Shown: in pieces, positions 1 through 7,592 of the stretch
How the letters are laid out: the number at the start of each line of letters is the position of its first letter
Position numbering within the stretch: position 1 is the first letter of the stretch
Assembly (NCBI GenBank): GCA_944320945.1
Contig: CALUJK010000054.1
Location: forward strand, 1 to 37,425
Origin: an uncultured Bacteroides sp.
Lineage (GTDB): Bacteria; Bacteroidota; Bacteroidia; Bacteroidales; Bacteroidaceae
Direction of reading: 5' to 3'
Length of the DNA: 37,425 nucleotides
Program-made: the position numbers and the translations under genes
The notes under the pieces: generated by a model
Seen by the model: the letters and a program-made list of their open reading frames with translations, nothing else
The model's database searches: none
Told to the model about the DNA's origin: nothing

Positions 1-4
1 CGCA

Positions 5-35
5 TTGCTCTAATCAACAAAATTCCATATCTTTG
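5..35 (+). promoter_or_regulatory. Plus-strand Bacteroides-type promoter, copy A
   Basis: TTGC at 5-8, a 19-base spacer, then TATCTTTG at 28-35 (consensus TAnnTTTG). Copy B keeps the same boxes and exactly the same spacing (7961-7964 and 7984-7991) although the spacer bases differ, which suggests selection on the promoter. Expected start of transcription is near 41. Confidence 0.6.
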
Positions 36-41
36 CCGAGA

Positions 42-124
42 CCTCCTTTTTTATAAGTGGGTGATGGAGCCACCGGACTTTACTGGCGCTAACAGATAAA
101 GAGTGCCGGATGGCTCCTTTTGTT
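42..124 (+). ncRNA. Candidate small RNA with terminator hairpin, copy A
   Basis: A transcript from the promoter at 5-35 would begin near 42 and meet a hairpin: 66-72 (GGAGCCA) pairs with 111-117 (TGGCTCC), then 73-76 (CCGG) with 106-109 (CCGG), leaving A110 bulged. A T-rich run follows (118-126). The sequence between promoter and hairpin includes a conserved ACCTCCTTT stretch. In copy B the stem bases differ but still pair, for example C-G replaced by A-T at the sixth pair. The RNA would run towards the 3' end of the propeller gene at 305-1384. No RNA family was recognised. A short coding function is not excluded. Confidence 0.45.
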
Positions 125-174
125 TTAGTACAAGGCAAATTTCAGAAAAAATAAGTGGAAGAGCCTTAATCTTT

Positions 175-228
175 GTCTGACAAAAGCGTGACATTTCTTT
201 AAAATACATTAAAACAAGAATGTCAGAC
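175..228. repeat. Inverted repeat GTCTGACA / TGTCAGAC, conserved in copy B
   Basis: GTCTGACA (175-182) is the exact reverse complement of TGTCAGAC (221-228). A second overlapping arrangement exists, because TGACATTTCTT (near 190-200) nearly matches the reverse complement of AAGAATGTCA. The same element is at 8125-8178. It lies between a propeller stop codon and the plus-strand hairpin unit, so it could be a 3'-end structure or a protein-binding site. Confidence 0.6.
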
Positions 229-304
229 GACACTTTCTCCGAAAATACGTAAGTGATGTTGGCGATAGGTTATTCTCTCTTTGTGTCTGAAAGCAGATAT
301 TCTT

Positions 305-1384
305 CTATTGTTCGTTGATGGAAAACTCGATGAGAACCGGATAAGCATCTTCTTTCTTTGCAAAATGCTTCTTTACATACGGGTATAGAGACGAGTCCTC
401 GGAAATATATTCGGGGTAAACGACAGCACATAAATATTGGTCATGGATGCCGATGATGTCCATCCCGGAACTGATGTCGGCCGAACCAATCCATACCCGA
501 CCGTCTTTCTTCTCTTTGATGACATCATAATATTGGGCTGGTCCTCTTACTTTGGCATACAGTAAATGTTCGTTTTCTTGAACATCTGTCACGCATTTAA
601 AATATTCTTCCCGTCTGTCTACTTGGGTGAATTGTTGGGATGTCTTAGGCAAATCCGACTCAGGCAATGCTTTGCTGCCAAAATCCAGATGATATTTGGG
701 GACTAAAGTTCCGTCGCGAAACTCGTCAATGGTGAATTGTCCGTAATTGGGGAGCACCAGACAGGGCATGCCATCGGTCGCATAAAAGAAATCTACGATT
801 AATTGAGTACCGGTATGTTTCCTGATTCCCTTCAGCTGGCCGTCTTTCCATACGTAGATGGTGTAGTCTCCCACATTGTCGAAAAACAGATAGCTATCAT
901 CCGAAAGAGGTGCGAATTTATTGAAATCGGCTACTTGTATTCCGTTTAGTTTCTTCTTTCCCAAGAATGTTCCATTTTGGGCATCAAAAGTCAGAATGCC
1001 TGTAGCATCTAATAACTCTACATGCGAATCGTCGGGACCGGAGAAAGCCACGTCGCGTAAATCTGCACATTCGAAATCGGCTTCTCCCTGCCGCCCGATA
1101 TCATATAGGAAATTCCCTTGCCTGTCGTAGGCATATACACATTTCAGCTTGTAGTCCCAAAACAAAATGTGCTTGTCATTTACCAAAATTTTTCGCGCTA
1201 CAGTCAATAAGGAATCCGGATTGCCTTTCAAGGGAATTACCCGTTTCACTTGCAGGACAGACAGCCAGTCCGTAAAACCGACGTTTTCCAAATGAATGGT
1301 CTCTTCCTGTGAATTTGCAGATTTGTGTTGCGCACACGAGACTAATACAAACATCAAACTGATGAGTAGACATTCTTTTTTCAT
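305..1384 (-). CDS. 6-bladed beta-propeller lipoprotein
   Basis: The 359-residue product has a lipoprotein signal peptide with lipobox LVSC (Cys17), so it should be exported and anchored to a membrane. The mature part shows the repeating pattern of Bacteroides 6-bladed beta-propeller lipoproteins (DUF5128/TolB-like). An IPL motif lies near residue 51, followed by strands ending in D-x-x-G-N-F and a degenerate form of the family's G-x-G-P-x-E-Y loop at 97-105 (GRQGEADFE). After the Cys comes AQHKS, without the acidic run of Bacteroides surface-export signals, so a periplasm-facing position is inferred. No peptide gene is directly upstream. A promoter with its own repeat box (1522-1603) suggests separate transcription. 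No catalytic residues are apparent, and ligand and function are unknown. Confidence 0.85.
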   Translation of the reverse strand: MKKECLLISLMFVLVSCAQHKSANSQEETIHLENVGFTDWLSVLQVKRVIPLKGNPDSLLTVARKILVNDKHILFWDYKLKCVYAYDRQGNFLYDIGRQGEADFECADLRDVAFSGPDDSHVELLDATGILTFDAQNGTFLGKKKLNGIQVADFNKFAPLSDDSYLFFDNVGDYTIYVWKDGQLKGIRKHTGTQLIVDFFYATDGMPCLVLPNYGQFTIDEFRDGTLVPKYHLDFGSKALPESDLPKTSQQFTQVDRREEYFKCVTDVQENEHLLYAKVRGPAQYYDVIKEKKDGRVWIGSADISSGMDIIGIHDQYLCAVVYPEYISEDSSLYPYVKKHFAKKEDAYPVLIEFSINEQ

Positions 1385-1521
1385 AATAATATCAAATATA
1401 GAAGGAAATTAGCCGTTACATACAGTAATTCTCTCTTGTTAAATAAAATTCTATTTTTCTTCCGTATCTGTTCTTTCATTTTGCGAATGAAATACATTTT
1501 TATTTCCTATGTAAGATGACA

Positions 1522-1551
1522 CAAATGTAGGATATATCCAGTCTTTTCAGT
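1522..1551 (-). promoter_or_regulatory. Minus-strand promoter for the propeller gene at 305-1384
   Basis: On the minus strand TACATTTG (1529-1522) matches the Bacteroides -7 box. About 18 bases upstream is a weak -33 box (ACTG, 1551-1548) that lies inside the 63-bp repeat. Transcription would start near 1515, giving a leader of about 130 bases. Confidence 0.45.
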
Positions 1552-1603
1552 TTCAATTTTGTCTAATATTATGTTGAAATCATGCAAATAAACTCTACTT
1601 ATT
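1541..1603 (-). repeat. 63-bp repeat box, copy 1
   Basis: Positions 1541-1603 and 6332-6394 are identical at 60 of 63 bases; flanking sequence differs. Each copy sits just upstream of a possible -7 box (TACATTTG here, TTCTTTTG for copy 2) and about 130 bases further from a start codon (1384 and 6169). It includes TTTCAA...TTGAAA as a weak inverted repeat. An upstream regulatory region shared by two transcription units is the likely reading; a shared 3' element of the preceding propeller genes is the alternative. Confidence 0.75.
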
Positions 1604-1624
1604 GAGTGAACAATTAATAGACCA

Positions 1625-2692
1625 TTATTTTAAGTGCAGAATTTGTATCGTGGGATTTTCATCGGAGTCGTTGCTATCGTCAAATGTTACTAATTGATTG
1701 TGTTCGCACGCGGATGTCCATCCGCCCCAATCTCTGTAATTCACATCGTTAGTCATCTCTTTCCCAATAAAAACGTTTTTCCCTTTTTTATCAAAAAGCA
1801 TGATTCGCAGGTCATGCTTGGCAGACCAGTAGCTGGCTATGATCCAATTTCTGTTTTCTACGTAGACGGTTCGGATAAAGTCTTCGAAGTATTGTAAAGA
1901 GACTTCATCTGTTTGCTTATAGTCTCTATGTAAATCGGGTTTCATTACAAACGGATATGCCAAGGTACAGCTGTCTCCGTAATAGTGATAGACAAAATTA
2001 TCGAAAAGGGGTGACATGAAGCAAACGGTGTCCTCATACGAATAAAGTTCCCAGTGCGTGTTCATTGGTACTCTGTGGTTGGGCTTTCTGGATATCAGGT
2101 GGCGGTAGACGGTTCTTGTGCTGTCAACATAATAGATACCGGCATCATCTCCTGTTTCTCCGCTTCTGGACAAGATGAGGCTTCTGTCTGGTAGCAACTT
2201 GAAATCGGCTGCTCCCATGGGAAGCTCCTCCGACTTTATGTAACGCCCGTCCGGAGTGTAATACATCAGCCGGTTCCATACGAGCAGGACTATCATCTGT
2301 TTTCTTTTATCATATTCTATTTGTGATATTCTGACGTATTCTCCGGGGCCATTTCCCCGTTTCCCGATGCGGTTGATGAAGTTTCCTTGCCTGTCGAATA
2401 CCCATACTGTTTGTTGTTTCTGGTCAAGAATAAAGAAACGGTCGTCTGTGGCAGCAATGTCTTGGATATAGCCTATCAGGCAACTGTCTGTTGTTTCCAG
2501 AGGAATCGTCTCTATAGAATCGACAAAAACAGAGTAAGGGATGCTGTCTTGGGCATCCATCAGGTCTATTACAATAGCTTGTTGTTGTGTTACTTTCCCT
2601 GAACAAGCACACAGTAACAGATAGGTTAGCGATAAGAAGATGTTTTTATGAGACATAGAAAAATGTATAAAGTTTGAACGTCTTATATGCAT
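1625..2692 (-). CDS. 6-bladed beta-propeller lipoprotein
   Basis: The 355-residue product is a clear member of the propeller lipoprotein family: IPLETTD near 63-69, then D-R-Q-G-N-F and GNGPGEY at 113-119, the canonical loop. The first start (2692) shares one base with the stop codon of the upstream broken propeller frame (TGATG), which suggests translational coupling. An internal ATG at 2656 gives a more ordinary lipoprotein signal peptide with lipobox LCAC, so either start is possible. The residues after the Cys (SGKVTQQ) lack an acidic surface-export signal. Because the upstream frame is interrupted by a stop, its translation may depend on reinitiation or on the internal start. Function unknown. 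Confidence 0.85.
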   Translation of the reverse strand: MHIRRSNFIHFSMSHKNIFLSLTYLLLCACSGKVTQQQAIVIDLMDAQDSIPYSVFVDSIETIPLETTDSCLIGYIQDIAATDDRFFILDQKQQTVWVFDRQGNFINRIGKRGNGPGEYVRISQIEYDKRKQMIVLLVWNRLMYYTPDGRYIKSEELPMGAADFKLLPDRSLILSRSGETGDDAGIYYVDSTRTVYRHLISRKPNHRVPMNTHWELYSYEDTVCFMSPLFDNFVYHYYGDSCTLAYPFVMKPDLHRDYKQTDEVSLQYFEDFIRTVYVENRNWIIASYWSAKHDLRIMLFDKKGKNVFIGKEMTNDVNYRDWGGWTSACEHNQLVTFDDSNDSDENPTIQILHLK

Positions 2693-3765
2693 CAGAATTT
2701 GCTGGGTAGTTCAAATTCCACAATTGTAGGTTCGGGAAGTTGAGCTATGCCATATATCTTGTGGCAGTCTTTGGCAAGCGCTACTTTTTGGAGCCTGCAA
2801 TCTAAATTCAGAATGGCTACTGCATTTCCTTCATAATCAAAAACCAGAATTTTGTTTGCTGTCGATTTTTCTGTTTTCGAGTAATCGTATTCGCTCAATA
2901 ATTGATCCAAATATAACAAGTAGATATACTGTTGGTCCATATCCAAATCCAGTACCTGGCCAAAAGATTTTTCTTTGTCAAACAGCAGGTCTCCATTTTT
3001 TACGCCATAATAAGCTTTATTATAATAAAGACTCCATTTCTTTTTCATCACATTAGATTCTAAACGATAGCAAGCCAAATAAGGTATTTTGTTTGGTGTA
3101 AAACACATAGTACCATTACAAGCGGCAATGTTCCCGTGTAGTCGGACACGTGATGCGTATGGTGTAAGCTCTTCTTGAATAGGCGATTCTCCGAATCGTT
3201 GAATTGGTTGTAATGAATTATCGAGCAAAGAAAAGAAATTGTCTTGGCCACCACATACCTGGGATACAAAAAGAGAGTCGTTGAGCCGTATAAAATAATA
3301 ATCAGACAGGGTCAACTCTCCTTTTCTTTTTTTGTAAGGTGCTTTCAACCTTTTTTGCTCATTCACAGAAAATTTGCCTTCTTTTGATTTAATTTCCAGG
3401 ATCACAAGTTCTTGTTTGTTTACTTCGTTGAGTCCGAATGTATTATGACAGGAATAAGTTAACAGAGGTTGTTAGAATTCATTGGGGCCATTGCCTATTA
3501 CTCCATACTGGTAGACCTTTTTCATATTCTCATGGGTGGAATAGAAAGAACAAATAGTATCTGCATTCAAGTTTGCTATAAGCAGTAAGGAGTCTACGGC
3601 CTGCATATAACCTATTTGGAACAAAAGTTCAGTATTGTATGTCTTGTGTTTCAAATTATATTCGTTCTCAAAATTTACTGTGTCTGTTACGTTCGTTACT
3701 TTACTGCATCCTACGAATCCGTAGCATAGTGTTAAAATAAAGAAGATGCCTCTTATGTCTTTCAT
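2692..3765 (-). pseudogene. Propeller lipoprotein gene broken by one in-frame TAA
   Basis: A 97-residue N-terminal frame (3765-3472) has a lipoprotein signal (FVGC, Cys20) and ends at the propeller loop GNGPNEF followed by TAA. The same reading frame then stays open for another 260 codons to 2692 without any frameshift (1074 bases, 358 codons), with typical propeller strands. Just after the stop it reads Q-P-L-L-T-Y-S, which continues the family pattern GPNEF-x-x-P. One base change (TTA Leu to TAA) would explain the stop, so the lesion looks recent. The 3' half also has a GTG at 3405 but no signal peptide from there. Alternatives are a sequencing error, read-through, or a switchable allele. 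No NVEALA peptide gene precedes it. Confidence 0.8.
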
Positions 3766-3784
3766 GGTTGTTATAAAATTTGTT

Positions 3785-3823
3785 TCTGCGGGTTAAGTAT
3801 TTAACAGTTGCATAACCCGCAGA
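3785..3823. other. Hairpin upstream of the broken propeller gene
   Basis: TCTGCGGGTTA (3785-3795) and TAACCCGCAGA (3813-3823) are perfect 11-base inverted copies with a 17-base loop. The structure lies 20 bases upstream of the minus-strand start at 3765 and about 240 bases 3' of the propeller gene ending at 4066. It could be a terminator for that upstream gene (the T-run after it is weak), a leader hairpin, or an operator. Confidence 0.6.
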
Positions 3824-3886
3824 TTTTGTTATTATATGAAGCACATATTTATAGCTTGGGTGTGCCCTAATAAATATCTTCGCTAC

Positions 3887-3985
3887 ATATTCTTTTCCCG
3901 TATTTATTCTTTCAACGGGGCGAGTAATTGTATTGCTATTGCTTTATTTAAATACTCATTTTCTTTTGTAGAACCTCCTTTTTTG
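3887..3985 (+). repeat. Intergenic repeat, decayed copy C
   Basis: Positions 3887-3985 match the first part of copy B (from about 7914): TTCTTT..CCCGTAT, a CTTTCAACGG core, TTGTATTGCT and ACCTCCTTT. The plus-strand -7 box is degraded (TTCTTTTG at 3961-3968) and the GGAGC hairpin and all downstream parts are missing. It lies in the spacer between two propeller genes, 5' of the broken one. The rest of the 3766-4065 spacer shows only the hairpin at 3785-3823; I found no remnant of an NVEALA gene. Confidence 0.7.
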
Positions 3986-4065
3986 TTGATTGCGAAATAT
4001 TTGTTTTTACTTCGCTAAGGATAATCAAAGATAACAAGCGTTTTCTTCCTTATTAATATCATTGA

Positions 4066-5277
4066 TTATTTTTTTAATTGTTCAAATGTAACTCTCCGTA
4101 CTTTGTAAAAGACTATGACGTGATTTCCGGTGTCTGGATGATAGTTTTTCAGTGCATCGGGCATGTCATTTCCTCGGTGTTTTTGCTCATAAGCCAGTGC
4201 GTCGGGTGAAAGAATACCCCAGAAGCGCTGTTTATATACGCCGTTAATCATGCGGAACAACGGTACAGACTTCCCCTCTTTGTCAGACATCCGCCGTCCA
4301 CAATAGATTTGCTGTCCGCGGACCAGATCGTAAAGAGCGGATTGCCAGAATCTTCCTTTGGTAAACGTAAAATACAACAGCCCATCGCATGCAAACACCT
4401 GCTCGATACCCATAGAATAGGTAGATCTGAGCAGTTCTCTCTCATCGGCTTTTTTTTCAATCTCGGCAGCCGGCAATGGATTAGGAAGGCGGATATCATA
4501 CACCCCGCGTACGCTGTCCGCAGAAATGGCATAGACAATATGGTCGTAGTTCTTACAATAGTAAAGGACTGAGTCATTGACGCTGAACGGATGTGCTGTA
4601 ACGGTGAACCGGTAGGCCGATTCAGCTTCTACATGCGGGAAATAGCAGTGCCTAATCTCTGCACCGTCTACCGATGTCAGTAGGGAATAATGCAGGGACA
4701 TGTCATCGGGATAATTGTCGTGCGATTTGTTATCATAGAAATACATACCTTGTTTTGCCGCCACTGCGCCAGGAGTGGGCTTATCAAAAGGTACCGACCG
4801 CAGGAATATACCCGTGTGTGGATGATAGAAAAACAGCGTCTTTTTATTCCGGTCATACACCAGTAGTTCTTGCCGCTCCACGTTGATCGTAAAATCGGTT
4901 ATTGAGGCATATTCGCCCGGCCCGCTACCTTTGGCATCTAACACAAAAAGTGTCTTGCCTTGCAGGTTGTAGCACACGATTCTTTCGAAAGCCTCGAGCA
5001 CGTAAATCCGGTCATCCGCTATTTCCATTTTTTTCAAGTCGCCCAGTAAAGGTACCGTGTCTAACAACACGTAATCCGTAGTCTGCAAATAATCACCCAA
5101 GCGCTCAAACTCATTATTATCCACTTCTACGACAATGGTGCTTAATGCTTCTGTCGAGACACCTGAACTAGCATCTTTGTACTTACTATTTTGGCAAGCA
5201 CAAAAGCTAAGAGTGCCTAATACTCCAACCAAGCCGATTCGTCCTACAATATGTGTTATTGTCCAATGATTCATCAC
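4066..5277 (-). CDS. 6-bladed beta-propeller lipoprotein (403 residues)
   Basis: The longest propeller lipoprotein of the cluster. A hydrophobic segment ends in FCAC (Cys28), and GSGPGEY at 117-123 follows a strand ending in V-L-D-A-K. The N-terminal region after the Cys (residues 29-55) is longer than in its neighbours. The residues after the Cys (QNSKYKD) do not form an acidic surface-export signal. The gene follows the NVEALA-like peptide gene by 24 bases and the thioredoxin-like gene before that, so the three probably form one operon. Expected role is a periplasmic binding or scaffold protein; no catalytic residues are apparent. The exact partner is unknown, although the fixed pairing with a small peptide suggests the two act together. 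Confidence 0.85.
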   Translation of the reverse strand: MMNHWTITHIVGRIGLVGVLGTLSFCACQNSKYKDASSGVSTEALSTIVVEVDNNEFERLGDYLQTTDYVLLDTVPLLGDLKKMEIADDRIYVLEAFERIVCYNLQGKTLFVLDAKGSGPGEYASITDFTINVERQELLVYDRNKKTLFFYHPHTGIFLRSVPFDKPTPGAVAAKQGMYFYDNKSHDNYPDDMSLHYSLLTSVDGAEIRHCYFPHVEAESAYRFTVTAHPFSVNDSVLYYCKNYDHIVYAISADSVRGVYDIRLPNPLPAAEIEKKADERELLRSTYSMGIEQVFACDGLLYFTFTKGRFWQSALYDLVRGQQIYCGRRMSDKEGKSVPLFRMINGVYKQRFWGILSPDALAYEQKHRGNDMPDALKNYHPDTGNHVIVFYKVRRVTFEQLKK

Positions 5278-5301
5278 AGTTTCTATTTTATATAAAATAA
5301 A

Positions 5302-5571
5302 CTACCAAGGTTCGCCGCATTTTACTGGTGTACAAGTACTTGGAGAAATAGATTCTACACAAACTCTTTCCACACTGCTTTCAAACCATCCACCGCCCAA
5401 ATCATGTTTGCAACGCTTAGTTTCTGGTTTATAATAATTAGTTGAAGACTCTCCAGCAGCAAAAGATTCAATGTCTATCAGTACAAGGTCAACGAACTCG
5501 ACAGCTTGTGCACTTTTTAAAATACCTAAAATTGCAACAACTAAACCAACAAATAAAATCCATTTTTTCAT
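5302..5571 (-). CDS. NVEALA-like small exported Cys-rich peptide
   Basis: The 89-residue product starts with MKK and a hydrophobic segment (about 4-23), then a variant of the NVEALA motif, DIESFAAGES (33-42), and a tail with four cysteines (54, 71, 80, 85). NVEALA proteins (a Pfam family of small Bacteroidales proteins of unknown function) share this layout: export segment, N-V/I-E-A-L-A motif, variable Cys-containing tail. The motif here is divergent, so assignment to the family rests mainly on context, since the gene lies directly upstream of a propeller lipoprotein like the other two peptide genes. Four cysteines could form two disulfides in the periplasm, which fits the CxxC thioredoxin-like protein encoded 25 bases upstream. 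Confidence 0.65.
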   Translation of the reverse strand: MKKWILFVGLVVAILGILKSAQAVEFVDLVLIDIESFAAGESSTNYYKPETKRCKHDLGGGWFESSVERVCVESISPSTCTPVKCGEPW

Positions 5572-5596
5572 AACTACTTAAATTTTAATTGAAACA

Positions 5597-6169
5597 TCAA
5601 ATAGAATATTTTTTTTGAATTATCTGAATATACTCAATTGATAAATTCGGTCTCTCTTTTAGTGGAAAGAAGAGATCCTTCATCAAACCTTTATCCATTA
5701 CAAAATAAAACGGTTTTTCTCCAGCTTCAAATAAAGGCTTGTTTATTCGTAAAGTATTACTAGCATCAAGCTTATGTATTTGTACGAATTTTCTAAAATT
5801 TCTAGCAGAATATGTTTCTATCAAAATAAAAATAGGGGAAGAAGTTCTCTTAATATTATTAAGTTCAGCTTCAATACACATTTTACAATCAGTAAGAGCA
5901 AATTTATAATATACTTGCGGAAGCTCAGAAAGAACGGATTCATCATCCTTTATCAAAATAGAAGAATCTAACTTGCTGTTATTATTAAATTCATAATTTT
6001 TTTTCATAGACCAAGTTATTGCATGTAATTCAAGTTCTTTTTCATGCAATCTTAATTCAGTTCTAGACAAGGCAATACGTTGTTTTTTATTATCAACGAA
6101 TAAAATGCCTACTAAAAAACATGTGGCAAGTACAAATATAGCAAAAATTAAAAATCTTCGTTTTTTCAT
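5597..6169 (-). CDS. Membrane-anchored thioredoxin-like protein with CxxC
   Basis: Counting from ATG at 6169 the product has 190 residues: a transmembrane segment (about 6-25), a charged probable coiled coil (28-55), and a C-terminal thioredoxin-like domain. The domain contains CKMC at 95-98, a beta strand IFILIE, and E-K-P-F-Y-F-V-M-D (151-159), which resembles the cis-proline strand of TlpA/AhpC-like thiol proteins. A frame start at 6211 adds 14 residues before the membrane segment and seems less likely. The domain should face the periplasm. The gene precedes the Cys-rich peptide at 5302-5571 by 25 bases, so oxidising or reshuffling disulfides of that peptide or its propeller partner is a plausible job (inference). 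Sequence is AT-richer than its neighbours. Confidence 0.65.
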   Translation of the reverse strand: MKKRRFLIFAIFVLATCFLVGILFVDNKKQRIALSRTELRLHEKELELHAITWSMKKNYEFNNNSKLDSSILIKDDESVLSELPQVYYKFALTDCKMCIEAELNNIKRTSSPIFILIETYSARNFRKFVQIHKLDASNTLRINKPLFEAGEKPFYFVMDKGLMKDLFFPLKERPNLSIEYIQIIQKKYSI

Positions 6170-6311
6170 TGTACAAATATTGAAAGAAAATATATCTAGA
6201 TGTAAATGCAAAACTTCTATAGTAAAATTTTTTACTCACGTTAATCTATATAATTCATATTATTAATCATACTTTTTTCCAATAAACAGCTATTTTTTTT
6301 AAAAAAACGGA

Positions 6312-6343
6312 CAAAAGAAAATCATGCCCATGTCTTTTCAGTT
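6312..6343 (-). promoter_or_regulatory. Possible minus-strand promoter for the thioredoxin-peptide-propeller operon
   Basis: TTCTTTTG (6319-6312) is a one-mismatch -7 box, placed about 19 bases after the same AACTG sequence that serves as the possible -33 box in the other copy of the 63-bp repeat. Leader length to the start at 6169 would be about 135 bases, close to that of the 305-1384 gene. Confidence 0.35.
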
Positions 6344-6394
6344 TCAATTTTGTCTAATATTATGTTGAAATCATGTAAATAAACCCTATTTATT
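6332..6394 (-). repeat. 63-bp repeat box, copy 2
   Basis: Partner of 1541-1603, identical at 60 of 63 bases. It lies in the spacer between the propeller gene ending at 6474 and the thioredoxin-like gene. Confidence 0.75.
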
Positions 6395-6473
6395 AAATGG
6401 GTATCAGTTAATCAACAGAAAGAATATTCAACCAGATATCGTTCTCCGTCGGTTTCATAAAAAGTAGTACACA

Positions 6474-7574
6474 TCAGAATGTATAAAGCACTAGTATCGG
6501 TTTCTCTTCTTTCAGATGTTCTTCTATGCTATGTGAGGCTCTTTCAAAGCCATTATCTACCAATTCTTTGTAATAGTCATAATTGTCTAAGTAACTGATG
6601 ACTTTATCCTGATAGACTGCTTGTGGAGTAAGTAGTCCTTTGTAAGCATTTACTCTGTCATTGGTGGATAAAAGCCCTTTTTTAAAGTTGTAGAGATAAT
6701 CTAAAACGATTTCGTCATCAGGAGCCAAGAAAATCATATAATCTTTGCATAATAAGGGTGTTTTTATCAAATAATTGTATTTCCCTTTATCTATTTCATC
6801 TAGTTTTTGCCTGTATTGTGACGGAATCTTGTTCTTGAAATTGATTGCTATATGTCTGATAGAATCTGTTTCGGAGAAAATATACAGGTCATCGGAAGCC
6901 ATTGAACTGAATACAATACCTTGCGAGGCCGTTGTGAAGTAGACCATTTTGCCTATGAATTCAAAATCTTTCTTGTTATATTCAAATAACCGTTTTTTTA
7001 TATTCAGTTGGGGATCTGTGATGAAAATCTTGTAACGTTCTTGTTTCATATTCGGTCCACTACCTTCCTTAAAGGGAATATAAGTGAATATGAAATTTCC
7101 GTCCGGTAGAATTTCCATATCCCAAGTAACGAAAGGCAATTTCCGGGTTTCTACGAAATTCCCGTTTTGGCAATTATACAGATTCAAAAGATGCCGATGA
7201 TTGTCTACAATATAAATAAATTGTTTATCTACAGCGAAGCTTTTCATGTCGATATATTCCTCCGGTCCTTCCCCTCTGCGGTTTATTACAAATTTTATTT
7301 TCCCTGTTTTATCGTAAACTACGATTTTCTTTGAATAGAAATCACCGATATAAATCAAATCATTTTTCACAACCAGTTTGTCCACTCCAAATAGAAGAGA
7401 CTCTTCTATGGTTTCTAAAGGAATAAAATTTATACCTTTTATAGCATCGCGTAATGAAGCATCAGCTTGGCTAAGGTCTATGTCCCAAGTCTGCTCGACT
7501 TGTGAGACTTTTTGTTCTATACAAGCCGAGCATAACAAAATAGACAATAGGATCAGAAATGTTCTTTTTTTCAT
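6474..7574 (-). CDS. 6-bladed beta-propeller lipoprotein
   Basis: The 366-residue product has a lipoprotein signal peptide ending LLCSAC (Cys18), then IPLETIEESLLFG (51-63) and the canonical loop GEGPEEY at 101-107, both hallmarks of the Bacteroides propeller lipoproteins. After the Cys come I-E-Q-K without an acidic cluster, so periplasmic orientation is inferred. It follows the NVEALA peptide gene at 7593-7886 with an 18-base gap, so the two are co-transcribed. Closest in style to the protein at 1625-2692. No enzyme motif was recognised; the ligand is unknown. Confidence 0.88.
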   Translation of the reverse strand: MKKRTFLILLSILLCSACIEQKVSQVEQTWDIDLSQADASLRDAIKGINFIPLETIEESLLFGVDKLVVKNDLIYIGDFYSKKIVVYDKTGKIKFVINRRGEGPEEYIDMKSFAVDKQFIYIVDNHRHLLNLYNCQNGNFVETRKLPFVTWDMEILPDGNFIFTYIPFKEGSGPNMKQERYKIFITDPQLNIKKRLFEYNKKDFEFIGKMVYFTTASQGIVFSSMASDDLYIFSETDSIRHIAINFKNKIPSQYRQKLDEIDKGKYNYLIKTPLLCKDYMIFLAPDDEIVLDYLYNFKKGLLSTNDRVNAYKGLLTPQAVYQDKVISYLDNYDYYKELVDNGFERASHSIEEHLKEEKPILVLYTF

Positions 7575-7592
7575 TTTCCTGAAGATTTATAT

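Larger units (their letters stand above)
1..276 (+). repeat. Intergenic repeat, copy A (cut by window edge)
   Basis: This spacer matches 7957-8224 nearly throughout, from a CGyATTGCT start through CTTTGCC, a GGAGC hairpin and GTCTGACA to GATGTTGGCGATAGGTTATT. Positions 171-274 align without gaps to 8121-8224. The left end is lost at the window edge. It lies just 3' of the minus-strand propeller gene ending at 305, as copy B lies 3' of the propeller gene ending at 8365. By analogy, another NVEALA/propeller unit may start to the left of the window. Confidence 0.85.

Noticed and set aside
3472-3765. 97-residue stand-alone lipoprotein gene
   Set aside because: It ends inside the propeller family's conserved loop and the same frame continues after the stop, so it is the first part of an interrupted propeller gene.
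3836-4018. Plus-strand frames at 3836-4018 and 7849-8052 sharing the peptide wording FNGASN, with mostly third-position differences
   Set aside because: The similarity follows from the DNA repeat (copies B and C). Only seven differences are available in the shared segment, the frames diverge downstream, and a promoter with hairpin explains the conserved parts better.
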